From the IMG/VR virus record IMGVR_UViG_3300043294_000079, positions 1 through 54,399 of that record: a stretch of 54,399 nt of DNA, one strand, 5' to 3'. This document shows positions 14,884 through 21,579 of the stretch, in pieces. Below the pieces are notes generated by a model. The model did no database searches. It was not told the DNA's origin and was given only the letters and a program-made list of their open reading frames with translations. The position numbers and the translations under genes are program-made. The first letter of the stretch is position 1. The number at the start of each line of letters is the position of its first letter. The stretch comes from a virus.

Positions 14884-16353
14884 CTAGACGGCCAGCGTCG
14901 CGACGGCGTTGGTCGCCCGGGCCATGAACTGCGGGGCACGTGTCGCGAGGCACGTGTCGCAGACGAAGGCGAAGGGCAAGCTGTCCGGGCTGGACGTGGT
15001 CGGGTAGACGTCCACCGTCTGCATCTCACGCACGTAAGGCCGGATGATGAAGTCCGGGTCACGCGGCAAGAGGTAGATGTTCTGCGCACCCGTGGTGGGT
15101 GGCACCATACCGGCGTTCGTGCCGACATAGGCGGCCGGGGTGGTCGCAGGAATAGTTGAACCGTTCTGCGGGACCAGGGCTGTGCCGGTGTCGACGATCG
15201 ACGTGGTCGGAAGCGGCGTGATGCCGTCCGACTGCAGTCCCACGTTGGCGTCCACGTAGCCGAGCAGCGTCTCGGTCTTGGTGCTGCCGTTGGCCGCGGT
15301 CCGCCACACCTTGTAGAGGATGGGGGAGAGCGTCTGGCCGAGCTGGGTGACGGAGGGCGGTGTCGCCCATGCCAAGGTGATGATGTTGGCACCCGAGCCG
15401 GTTAGCTGGCTGACCTCATTGCTGGCCAGGATCTCGCCGAAGCGAGCGATGACCGCGGAGACGACGTACTTGTACGTGGTCGTGTTCGGCAGCGTGCCGG
15501 CCGAGAGCGCCGGCGTGTCGGAACTGGTCGTCGCAGTCGTGATCGTGACCGTGGTCATCGCGTTGCTGCGCGGGTTCAGGAACGACGACTTGATGAAGGG
15601 GATGTTGCGGTAGGTCGGCACGATGAGACCGGCCGCCACCTCGGTGTTCGTGATCGCACCGCTGTCAGCTGCGTTGAACCGCTGCTGGTTGGTGAGCAGC
15701 TGGGCGACCCGGCTGTTCACGCCCGAGCTGACGAGGAAGAAGTAGTCGGTGCCGCCATCAGGGTAGGTAGCCGCGTTCGATTCCACCATCTCGATCAGGT
15801 TGTCGAAGATGGTCAGGTCGAGGATGCCCGTGTTCCCGGATGGTCCGAGCGAACCGCTCCAGTTGATGGTGTTCGGTGCCGAGCTCGTCGCGTCGGACAC
15901 GAGCGTGTCCAGGCCGTCGTACTGGGGGTAGGGGCCGTTCAGCGTGGAGGCGGCATTGCCCCAGTCCAGGCCGGTCTCGACATCCCATTCGAGGCCGCGT
16001 GCGGCGCCCTCGATTTCCTTCGCGCGCAAGGACCCGATGAGGTCGGCCGTGACCGCCTCGGCGTAGCCGGTGACCCCACCGACTGCCTGCAGGTTCTTGA
16101 TCGTGAACGGGTACTGGGTGTAGGTCGACGTGCTGATGGGGCGAGCGCCGCCGTCTGTCACGAAGCCACCAGCCGCCACTTGTGAGCGCTGGTTGAAGTT
16201 GTAAATGGTCGAGCCCCAGCGGATGGACGGGAGCACGCGCACCAGTGGTGCATAGCGACGCTGCAGCTCTTGGACTACAGGGTCGATCTGCTTCTGGATG
16301 AGTGCCGCCGCGCCCGAGGCGCTGAGGACGGCCTCGGTGAGTTCAGTGGCCAT
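14884..16353 (-). CDS. Major capsid protein (HK97 fold) with internal Ig/FN3-like insert
   Basis: 489 residues. N- and C-terminal parts fit an HK97-type capsid: the early IDPVVQELQRRYAPLVRVLP, SQVAAGGFVTDGGARPIS and IPFIKSSFLN, and the closing IYLLPRDPDFIIRPYVREMQ. Between about 265 and 400 lies a Thr/Ser-rich beta segment, TTYKYVVSAVIARFG, LASNEVSQL, IITLAWATPP and YKVWRTAANGS, that reads like a fibronectin-III/Ig domain. Such inserts project from capsids as decorations. The start has site AAAGGACC. Confidence 0.88.
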   Translation of the reverse strand: MATELTEAVLSASGAAALIQKQIDPVVQELQRRYAPLVRVLPSIRWGSTIYNFNQRSQVAAGGFVTDGGARPISTSTYTQYPFTIKNLQAVGGVTGYAEAVTADLIGSLRAKEIEGAARGLEWDVETGLDWGNAASTLNGPYPQYDGLDTLVSDATSSAPNTINWSGSLGPSGNTGILDLTIFDNLIEMVESNAATYPDGGTDYFFLVSSGVNSRVAQLLTNQQRFNAADSGAITNTEVAAGLIVPTYRNIPFIKSSFLNPRSNAMTTVTITTATTSSDTPALSAGTLPNTTTYKYVVSAVIARFGEILASNEVSQLTGSGANIITLAWATPPSVTQLGQTLSPILYKVWRTAANGSTKTETLLGYVDANVGLQSDGITPLPTTSIVDTGTALVPQNGSTIPATTPAAYVGTNAGMVPPTTGAQNIYLLPRDPDFIIRPYVREMQTVDVYPTTSSPDSLPFAFVCDTCLATRAPQFMARATNAVATLAV

Positions 16354-16415
16354 GGTTCATGGTCCTTTCTTCTGAGAAGGTGTTTGCGAGTGGTTGGTCG
16401 GGCCAGCCGGGCGGG

Positions 16416-16925
16416 CTAGACCGAGGCGCCTTGCGGCAACATCGGGTCGAGGGCGTGGAACAGCGTCTCCTTGAACTCCTCGGTGGTCTGACCTGCGAGC
16501 TTGCGGGCGTCGGTCTCGACGGTGATGCCCTTCATGACCTCGGCCTTGCCGACGATGCCGCGACGGACGATGGTGCCCGAACGCCGCGCCTCTTCGATGA
16601 CTTCGGCCTTGGCCGCGGTCTTCATTTCCTCGGCAAACTTCGCGAGGTCGGCGAGAGTGACAGGAGCGCCCAAGGCTGCAGCGTCCGCCTCGGCGACGAG
16701 ACGCCGGGCCTTGTCGAGCTCGGACTCGACGGGTGCAGCTGCCGGGACGCCGACAAGGGCCTCCAGGACGGCTTCACGAGTGAGCGCGGGCTTGGTCTCG
16801 GTGACCGGAGGCCGGAGCAGCGCTTGCAGTTCCTCGGTCGTGTACGTGGTCTTGGCGGGGTCTAGAGAGGCCGCCTGCTCGGGAGTGAGCAGTGCCTTGA
16901 CTTGCTCCGCGCTGTGATTGGCCAT
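16416..16925 (-). CDS. Internal-start scaffold protein nested in the protease gene
   Basis: An in-frame ATG at 16925 (residue 404 of the fusion) is preceded by AAGGAAGG at ideal spacing. It would give a 169-residue, mostly helical, charged protein (MANHSAEQVKALLTPEQ to the shared stop). Phages such as lambda make scaffold (Nu3) from an internal start within the protease gene (C). The same strategy is inferred here from the strong ribosome site plus the domain boundary just after the zinc ribbon. Confidence 0.55.
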   Translation of the reverse strand: MANHSAEQVKALLTPEQAASLDPAKTTYTTEELQALLRPPVTETKPALTREAVLEALVGVPAAAPVESELDKARRLVAEADAAALGAPVTLADLAKFAEEMKTAAKAEVIEEARRSGTIVRRGIVGKAEVMKGITVETDARKLAGQTTEEFKETLFHALDPMLPQGASV

Positions 16926-18134
16926 CTGGCCCTTCCTTTCTTCAGCCGGGGCTTCCTCAGCGCCGGGAACGGGTTGCCCGCACTGCGGGCAGAACAGAGA
17001 ACCTTGGGGGACGGACTCGCCACACGAGGCGCACTCCATATCGTCGTCGTCCTCGGCCGGCTCCAGAGCGTCGATGTCTCCGTCGTTGTCAGGGTCGAGC
17101 GACAAAAGCCCTGCGAGAGCGGCTCGCGCCATGGCTGCGCCGGCCTTCGGAAGATCGGACGGGTCGTTGATCCAGCCCGACACGTTGATCGAAGCGGCGC
17201 CGTTGTCGAGCGACGTGGAGGCGTAGGCCTCGATGACGTCGACGAACTCGGCACCCATGCGGGTGAGCGTCTCCTCGAGTTCGAGGGACTCCTTGGCGAT
17301 GTCGATACCGAAGCGCTTGCAGGCTGCCTTGATCTTGCCCTTGATGCGGGCGAGCTGGTTGGCCGTGTACTTGGCCGCGTTCTTGGCCTTGTTTATGTAC
17401 CCCCAGGCACTTCTGCAGTGAGATTTGCTATCCGTGGGGTAACGAGGCTTCTTGTCTTTTTGGTAGCCGGGGTCCGCATAGCCGCCGCCGGGCGTGAGCG
17501 GCTTGGCACCATCGGCCTCGGTGGTGCACACCGTGCACAAGCCGTCCACCATCGGGTGGGCGATCTCGGCTTCGAGCAGGGCCAGCACCGAGGGCGTCTC
17601 GTCGAGTTCGAGCACTACGGAGTCCAGCGACTCGCAGATCGTGGCCCCCGTAAGGGCCGCCATCTCGCCGAGCTTGGCGCTGTCGATCTGTGCGTTAGCG
17701 AGCCCAGGCCGGTGGGTGAAGTCGAGGGCCGTCACGTCGAGGTCGGGAGCGGTCTCGTTGCCGGCTTCATCGGTCTCGACGTCGCCCACCCAGGAGCCAA
17801 AGATCGACACGGTCTTCAGTGCGGCCTTCCCCGACTTGTCAGGCACGGCCATGGCGGCGACGTCGCGACCCGCATCGGTCGGGATGATGTCAGCCTCGAA
17901 ATGACCGGCACCGGCGTCGTCCTGGTACACCTTGGTCACGGTCGCGGCCGTGGCACGGGTGTCGCCCTCGGCGTTCGCTTTGTGGCTGGTGTGCATCGGG
18001 ATGACCTGGCCGCCGGACAGTCGCCCGTTCATGCGCTCGACAGCGCGCCCGATGTTCTCCCGGGTGTACTTGCGCTTGTTCTTGCTGACCCCTGGAGCCA
18101 AGAAGACGCCTTTGAGCGTACCGATTCGAGCCAT
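16416..18134 (-). CDS. Prohead protease fused to scaffold, with DUF6582-like and zinc-ribbon segments
   Basis: 572 residues. Residues 1-165 resemble prohead core proteases: KRKYTRENIGRAVERMN, HTSHKANAEGDTRATAA, and DVTALDFTHRPGLANAQ; H48, H51 and S50 are candidate active-site residues, but I cannot assign the site. Residues 219-277 match the DUF6582-type segment (RYPTDSKSHCRSAWGYINKA). Residues 368-388 are a zinc ribbon with two CxxC pairs. From about 404 the sequence is helical and charged, like a scaffold. The start codon lies inside a hairpin (GAGCC-TCGAT-GGCTC), suggesting controlled initiation. Confidence 0.82.
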   Translation of the reverse strand: MARIGTLKGVFLAPGVSKNKRKYTRENIGRAVERMNGRLSGGQVIPMHTSHKANAEGDTRATAATVTKVYQDDAGAGHFEADIIPTDAGRDVAAMAVPDKSGKAALKTVSIFGSWVGDVETDEAGNETAPDLDVTALDFTHRPGLANAQIDSAKLGEMAALTGATICESLDSVVLELDETPSVLALLEAEIAHPMVDGLCTVCTTEADGAKPLTPGGGYADPGYQKDKKPRYPTDSKSHCRSAWGYINKAKNAAKYTANQLARIKGKIKAACKRFGIDIAKESLELEETLTRMGAEFVDVIEAYASTSLDNGAASINVSGWINDPSDLPKAGAAMARAALAGLLSLDPDNDGDIDALEPAEDDDDMECASCGESVPQGSLFCPQCGQPVPGAEEAPAEERKGQMANHSAEQVKALLTPEQAASLDPAKTTYTTEELQALLRPPVTETKPALTREAVLEALVGVPAAAPVESELDKARRLVAEADAAALGAPVTLADLAKFAEEMKTAAKAEVIEEARRSGTIVRRGIVGKAEVMKGITVETDARKLAGQTTEEFKETLFHALDPMLPQGASV

Positions 18135-18154
18135 CGAGGCTCCTTTCGCGAAAG
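18128..18154 (-). promoter_or_regulatory. Hairpins enclosing the protease ribosome site and start codon
   Basis: Two overlapping perfect palindromes: CTTTCGCGAAAG (18143-18154) reaches into the AAAGGAG ribosome site, and GAGCC-TCGAT-GGCTC (18128-18142) places AUG 18134-18132 in its loop and 3' arm. Together they should limit initiation until unfolded, for example by ribosomes arriving from upstream or by the neighbouring RNA element. Confidence 0.5.
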
Positions 18155-18158
18155 AGGA

Positions 18159-18330
18159 CTAGGCGTCCTACACGCACCGCCGGGAATGGGCGGCGCTCCC
18201 TTCGGGCTTGTCAGGCCCTCTGTGCCCTGCGCGGGCTGGACCCTGTCCGTAGCCCCTGTTGTCCCTGGCCGCGGGTTGACGCCCGACCGACACCAGGCAG
18301 TTTCTACGGCACTTCCCCTCGGACGCCTAG
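18159..18330 (-). ncRNA. Candidate structured RNA between head-fibre and protease genes
   Basis: A 172-base non-coding stretch closed by a perfect 10-bp helix (CTAGGCGTCC 18330-18321 with GGACGCCTAG 18168-18159). Inside are nested helices: CCGTAG/CTACGG (18304-18309 with 18247-18252), CCTGG/CCAGG (18293-18297 with 18264-18268), and hairpins at 18272-18285, 18224-18236, 18204-18218 and 18177-18193. This is a multibranched layout. It lies just after a stop codon and just before the sequestered start of the protease/scaffold gene. No known RNA class recognised. Confidence 0.5.
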
Positions 18331-18342
18331 AAGACGGACCGC

Positions 18343-19023
18343 TTAGCTCTCGGCCAGGGCGCTGCACATGCCGTACCAGTTGGTCCCATCAGAGACGAGA
18401 GTGAACACGGAGACGGCACCAGCCGCGCCCACGGCCGCAAACCCCGAGGTGACCTTTGCACCCGAGAAGGCGAGACTGGTGGCAGATGTACCCGCAGCAT
18501 TGGTGAAGATGCAGGTCACCATCGCTCCATACGCGGCGGCCGGCATCGTCAGCACCAGGGCGGCCGAAGATGTACCGGTGACGGTGTTCACGCCATAGAC
18601 CAACGTGCCGGTGGTCGTCTTGACACCGAGAGCGTTGACGGCAACCGTTCCCTGACAGGGGGTCTGTCCTGCAGCGGCGGCATCGGTCGCAGCGGTCCCG
18701 TTGGCGAGGCCGGTGATCTTGTGCGCGCCCATGGCGATTGCACCCGTCATCGAGCCGCCAGTGAGGGGGAGATCAGCCGGAGCAGCGGGTAACCCGTGGT
18801 CGTGGTCGTTGCGGGCGTAGCTGGTCCCAACCCCGACGACAGCCGCGTCGCCGTAGGCGGCAGGCCCGGCGACGGTGGTCGCGGCAGAGGCGACGGGGCA
18901 CGTTCCGCCCAGGAGAGCGGTCTCGATGGCGACGATGGCGTCGTTGATGAGCGCGGCTGGCGGCAGGGTTTCGTCGCCGCCGGGGAAAGCGTCGATGGAG
19001 TTGGGGAATGTGCTGGTGGTCAT
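18343..19023 (-). CDS. Head-fibre or decoration protein with fibre-type repeat motif
   Basis: 226 residues. An N-terminal segment (PPAALINDAIVAIETALLGG), a turn-rich YARNDHDHGLPA motif and a central GAIAMGAHKITGLANGTAA block are all typical of trimeric tail or head fibres. The C-terminal domain is beta-rich. Because it lies between MuF and protease rather than among tail genes, a capsid fibre like phi29 gp8.5 is more likely than a tail fibre. Confidence 0.7.
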   Translation of the reverse strand: MTTSTFPNSIDAFPGGDETLPPAALINDAIVAIETALLGGTCPVASAATTVAGPAAYGDAAVVGVGTSYARNDHDHGLPAAPADLPLTGGSMTGAIAMGAHKITGLANGTAATDAAAAGQTPCQGTVAVNALGVKTTTGTLVYGVNTVTGTSSAALVLTMPAAAYGAMVTCIFTNAAGTSATSLAFSGAKVTSGFAAVGAAGAVSVFTLVSDGTNWYGMCSALAES

Positions 19024-19043
19024 GGGATTCCTCTCTCAGGGGA

Positions 19044-19949
19044 TTACAGCGAGACGGTGCCGGCTGGTGCCGTCGAACAACGGCAGTTGAAATGAAGTGG
19101 CGGCTGAGGGAGGTCGCCCAGGCTGTACGCACCTGCTATGGACGAATCGAGCGGGGCGCACTCCTCACAGGCGTCGGGCTGGCAGACGAAATCGAACATG
19201 TCGACCCCGGCGGCAACCATCTGGGCTATCTGTGCCTGTTGCATGGCCGAATGGATCGACTCGTCGATGTAAGCCTGGACGCCATCGCCTTTGTCGATGA
19301 TGGCGTTGACGGCGTCCGCCATCTCCTCCTGCCCGAAGTCACGGGCGAGAGCATCGGCGATGCACTTGCCGACGTCTCCCGCGAGGCCACCCAGTTCGTC
19401 GATGATCCAGATGCCGGACTCGGCACCGTAGCTGTCGAGCTCGCGCAGGTTGGCCAGCGTGTCGTCGAACAGCTTGTCCAGGTCGATCGTGATGTCGGCC
19501 GGGGTGACCCCTGCGTCTTGCAGCAACGCCGTGGCCTGGACCACGCCCTCTGCCGCGGCCTCGGCCTCAGCGAGCGAGACCAGCCCGGTCCACTCTTCGG
19601 CGACCTCGGGATTGTCCCGGAGCCACTGGGCGAGCGCTCCGAGCGCGACCGCCTTGGCCGCATCACGACGGACCGTTGCCGTCTTGTCGCCGGTCATGTC
19701 GTCGTCGTTCGGTTTTGTCACGTGGCGCTGGACCTTGGCCACGTAGGCCTTCGCGTCGAAGCCCTTGGCGATCGTCCTGGTCACTGGCTTGATCTTGCGC
19801 GCCCAACGCCTGGAGAGCTTGTCCCGACGCTCCTCTAGCTCGGCGAGCAGGGTTTCGTAGACGACGATGCGCTCGGCCAAGGACGGGTCGCCCAGCTCAG
19901 TTGCGATGTCTCGGGCCATCTCCCGAACCTGCTCGGCGGTCACGGTCAT
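19044..19949 (-). CDS. MuF-like head morphogenesis (minor capsid) protein
   Basis: 301 residues. The C-terminal MuF motif is clear: CEECAPLDSSIAG followed by PLHFNCRCS, cysteine and histidine residues thought to bind metal. The N-terminal part is helical and charged. MuF proteins link portal and capsid and are packaged in the head. ATG overlaps the stop of a 47-codon gene (ATGA), so it is the last of a coupled chain that starts at the portal. Confidence 0.85.
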   Translation of the reverse strand: MTVTAEQVREMARDIATELGDPSLAERIVVYETLLAELEERRDKLSRRWARKIKPVTRTIAKGFDAKAYVAKVQRHVTKPNDDDMTGDKTATVRRDAAKAVALGALAQWLRDNPEVAEEWTGLVSLAEAEAAAEGVVQATALLQDAGVTPADITIDLDKLFDDTLANLRELDSYGAESGIWIIDELGGLAGDVGKCIADALARDFGQEEMADAVNAIIDKGDGVQAYIDESIHSAMQQAQIAQMVAAGVDMFDFVCQPDACEECAPLDSSIAGAYSLGDLPQPPLHFNCRCSTAPAGTVSL

Positions 19950-20089
19950 CGCTTAGCGCCCCCGGGGCAGGAATCGAACCTGCCAGCCCATTGAGACAGC
20001 CAGCTCACGTCACCGACGCGTACGTCGTCGGGAGGGATGAGCAGCCTATGCCCTGTCTCGGTACACACCCACCACAGCCGGGGATTCAT
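19946..20089 (-). CDS. Small 47-residue protein between portal-linked genes and MuF
   Basis: Starts MNPRLWWVCTETGHRLLIPP and ends FDSCPGGAKR. Both boundaries are ATGA overlaps, with the 65-residue gene before and MuF after. Two cysteines and three tryptophans suggest a compact fold, but the family is unknown. Part of its DNA resembles a tRNA T-arm by chance. Confidence 0.6.
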   Translation of the reverse strand: MNPRLWWVCTETGHRLLIPPDDVRVGDVSWLSQWAGRFDSCPGGAKR

Positions 20090-20283
20090 GTGTGCATGAT
20101 CTTTCGGTGATCATGCAGGCGATCCTTCACTACCTTGCGGCTTCCGCCCTGAACGCGAACGTTGCAGTCAGGGCAAGTACCTATCCATGGACGCCAGCCG
20201 CCGAACACCCCGAGAAACAGTCCGAGGTCTTTCGCGCCCTCGATCTTCGGCATGTGACGCTTGCGGATCGGATTCACAGTCAT
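20086..20283 (-). CDS. Small zinc-finger-like protein
   Basis: 65 residues from ATG 20283, coupled to the previous gene by ATGA. A CPDC pair is followed by two histidines in RLHDHRKIMHT, a C2H2-type arrangement preceded by a basic region (NPIRKRHMPK). Could bind nucleic acid or act as an assembly factor; no family recognised. Confidence 0.65.
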   Translation of the reverse strand: MTVNPIRKRHMPKIEGAKDLGLFLGVFGGWRPWIGTCPDCNVRVQGGSRKVVKDRLHDHRKIMHT

Positions 20284-20615
20284 CGTGGCCGGGCCCCCCG
20301 CTTGTTCCGCATCCAGTGTCCGAACGCCCGGCGTCTGGTCTTGGCGAGCCTGAGCCGGCGCTTGAAGTGGAACCCGTGCGCCCGCTTCCACCCGGACGGT
20401 CCCCCGCTGCCCTGCGCGGTGGGAGACAGGCGCTTGACGAACTTCTTCGGCTCACCTCGAAGGGGGAGCTTCTTGAGCGGGTAGGTCGTGTGCGCAGCGA
20501 TCTTGTGGGTGCCAAGGACCTGACGGCTGGTGCCCTTCAGGGACTTAGTCGCGGGGATGCCCGAGACCGGGGCACGGAGCGTGCGGCGATGAACCTTCGT
20601 GCGGTGAACCGTCAC
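20280..20615 (-). CDS. Very basic small protein
   Basis: 111 residues from GTG 20615 (GTGA overlap). Arg and Lys are frequent (KRRLRLAKTRRRAFGHW near the end) and there are almost no acidic residues, so it should bind nucleic acid strongly. A packaged DNA-binding protein or portal-vertex accessory is plausible from its place between portal and MuF, but this is inference. Confidence 0.65.
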   Translation of the reverse strand: MTVHRTKVHRRTLRAPVSGIPATKSLKGTSRQVLGTHKIAAHTTYPLKKLPLRGEPKKFVKRLSPTAQGSGGPSGWKRAHGFHFKRRLRLAKTRRRAFGHWMRNKRGARPR

Positions 20616-20902
20616 GACACGGGCTTCAACCGCCGCACTCCGCAGTTACAACACTCCTGATGTGCTCTGTCGGTGAACCAGGCACACGGCTCAGCGTCGC
20701 GGCAGAAGCAGTGCTCACAGGCGCTCGGGACAAAGCGGAAGCCGAAGGCCGGCTGAGGCGAGAAAGCAGACTGCACAAACGAGTAGGGCAACATAGGCTG
20801 CCCGGGAGTGACCGAGCTTTCAGGCTGGCAGGTGAAGCACCGATAACCGAACGCCACGCCGTGGGGACAGTGAGGCCCACTGGTCGTCTCTCTCATCGTC
20901 AT
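20612..20902 (-). CDS. Cysteine-rich zinc-binding small protein
   Basis: 96 residues from ATG 20902. It has HCPHGVAFGYRCFTC near the N-terminus and CEHCFCRDAEPCAWF then CCNCG at the C-terminus, enough ligands for two zinc sites. Coupled on both sides by four-base overlaps. Function unknown. Confidence 0.7.
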   Translation of the reverse strand: MTMRETTSGPHCPHGVAFGYRCFTCQPESSVTPGQPMLPYSFVQSAFSPQPAFGFRFVPSACEHCFCRDAEPCAWFTDRAHQECCNCGVRRLKPVS

Positions 20903-21060
20903 GGCGGCGGTTCCACCGCGAAGGCACCCTTGGCCATGTAGTGGTCCCATACCTCAGGCGGATCGACCTTGTTGTCCAGTTCGAGCGATTCGGTCTCTTG
21001 CGCCACAAGGATCCCCTGGTCGTCGAGCATGTCGCGCGTGACGGAGATGACGTGCTTCAT
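20899..21060 (-). CDS. Small acidic 53-residue protein
   Basis: From ATG 21060 with ribosome site GGGAG. Reads MKHVISVTRDMLDDQGILVA then ends AKGAFAVEPPP; mixed strand/helix composition. Its stop overlaps the next ATG. This is where translation must restart inside the chain, since the preceding gene ends 17 bases upstream. No family recognised. Confidence 0.6.
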   Translation of the reverse strand: MKHVISVTRDMLDDQGILVAQETESLELDNKVDPPEVWDHYMAKGAFAVEPPP

Positions 21061-21077
21061 CTGCGTGCTCCCTTCGG

Positions 21078-21152
21078 TTACCTGCGATGTCCCCCGTAGG
21101 TGCCGCCTGCGATCTCTTTCGGCACGAGCGCCGCAGCCTTGGCCGCGGTCAT
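21078..21152 (-). CDS. Possible 24-residue microprotein
   Basis: MTAAKAAALVPKEIAGG then TYGGHRR. Supported only by the ATGA overlap with the preceding gene, the rule at the neighbouring junctions, and by filling the gap. A longer start at 21221 would overlap the previous gene by 73 bases. An Ala-rich helix is likely. Confidence 0.35.
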   Translation of the reverse strand: MTAAKAAALVPKEIAGGTYGGHRR

Positions 21153-21484
21153 GATCCCGTCGGTACCGGGCGCCTCGTCTGGGTCATCGGTTGCATCGGT
21201 TCGAGGGGCTTCATCTGGCATGGACGCACCGTCCCTAACGTGTCGGCGTCCTGGGTCGCGAGGACGCGCGCCGCTTTCAGCAGCTCGGTGTTCCGGGTGA
21301 ACGAGCACTCGGCATGAGCGTCGTGCCCATCGTCGAAGCACACGCGCTGCCCCGGCTCGATCGTCCCTCCGCAGCGGTAGCACCTGCCGGGTCTGAGACG
21401 GAGGCGATTGCGCTGCTGGCGCGTTGATCGTGTGATGCGCCCCCGCTTGGGCAGACGGTTGGCGCTGGTGAAGGGCTCGGTCAC
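21149..21484 (-). CDS. Zinc-ribbon protein near portal
   Basis: 111 residues from GTG 21484 (GTGA overlap with the 32-residue gene). A basic N-terminus (RLPKRGRITRSTRQQRNRLR) precedes CYRCGGTIEPGQRVC then HAEC, an HNH-like or zinc-ribbon metal knot, and a flexible C-terminus. Might bind DNA; role unknown. Confidence 0.65.
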   Translation of the reverse strand: MTEPFTSANRLPKRGRITRSTRQQRNRLRLRPGRCYRCGGTIEPGQRVCFDDGHDAHAECSFTRNTELLKAARVLATQDADTLGTVRPCQMKPLEPMQPMTQTRRPVPTGS

Positions 21485-21579
21485 GAATAGACCCCGCAAC
21501 GACGGCACGGTCGCCCGTAGCGGCAGGTAGAACCCTTCCGGCGGCGATGCCCGATAATGCGGCAAAGCAGGCGTCTCAC
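21481..21579 (-). CDS. 32-residue CRRCG microprotein after portal
   Basis: From GTG 21579, overlapping the portal stop (GTGA). Reads RRLLCRIIGHRRR then CRYGRPCRRCGVYS. Short proteins of the form LLCRIxGH...CxRCG are common in phages and resemble a minimal zinc ribbon. Coupled to its neighbours on both sides. Confidence 0.6.
   Translation of the reverse strand: MRRLLCRIIGHRRRKGSTCRYGRPCRRCGVYS

Noticed and set aside
18143-18342. Self-splicing intron
   Set aside because: It lies between two complete genes rather than inside one, and I could not find the paired core elements of a group I intron.
16902-18404. 500-codon plus-strand frame opposite the protease/scaffold gene
   Set aside because: GC-driven antisense openness, Arg/Gly/Val-rich, no family resemblance, no ribosome site.
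19960-20060. tRNA-like T-arm (GCAGG TTCGATT CCTGC) on the minus strand
   Set aside because: No matching acceptor, D-arm or anticodon arm can be built around it; the same bases fit a 47-codon g-gene-sized reading frame with ATGA overlaps at both ends.
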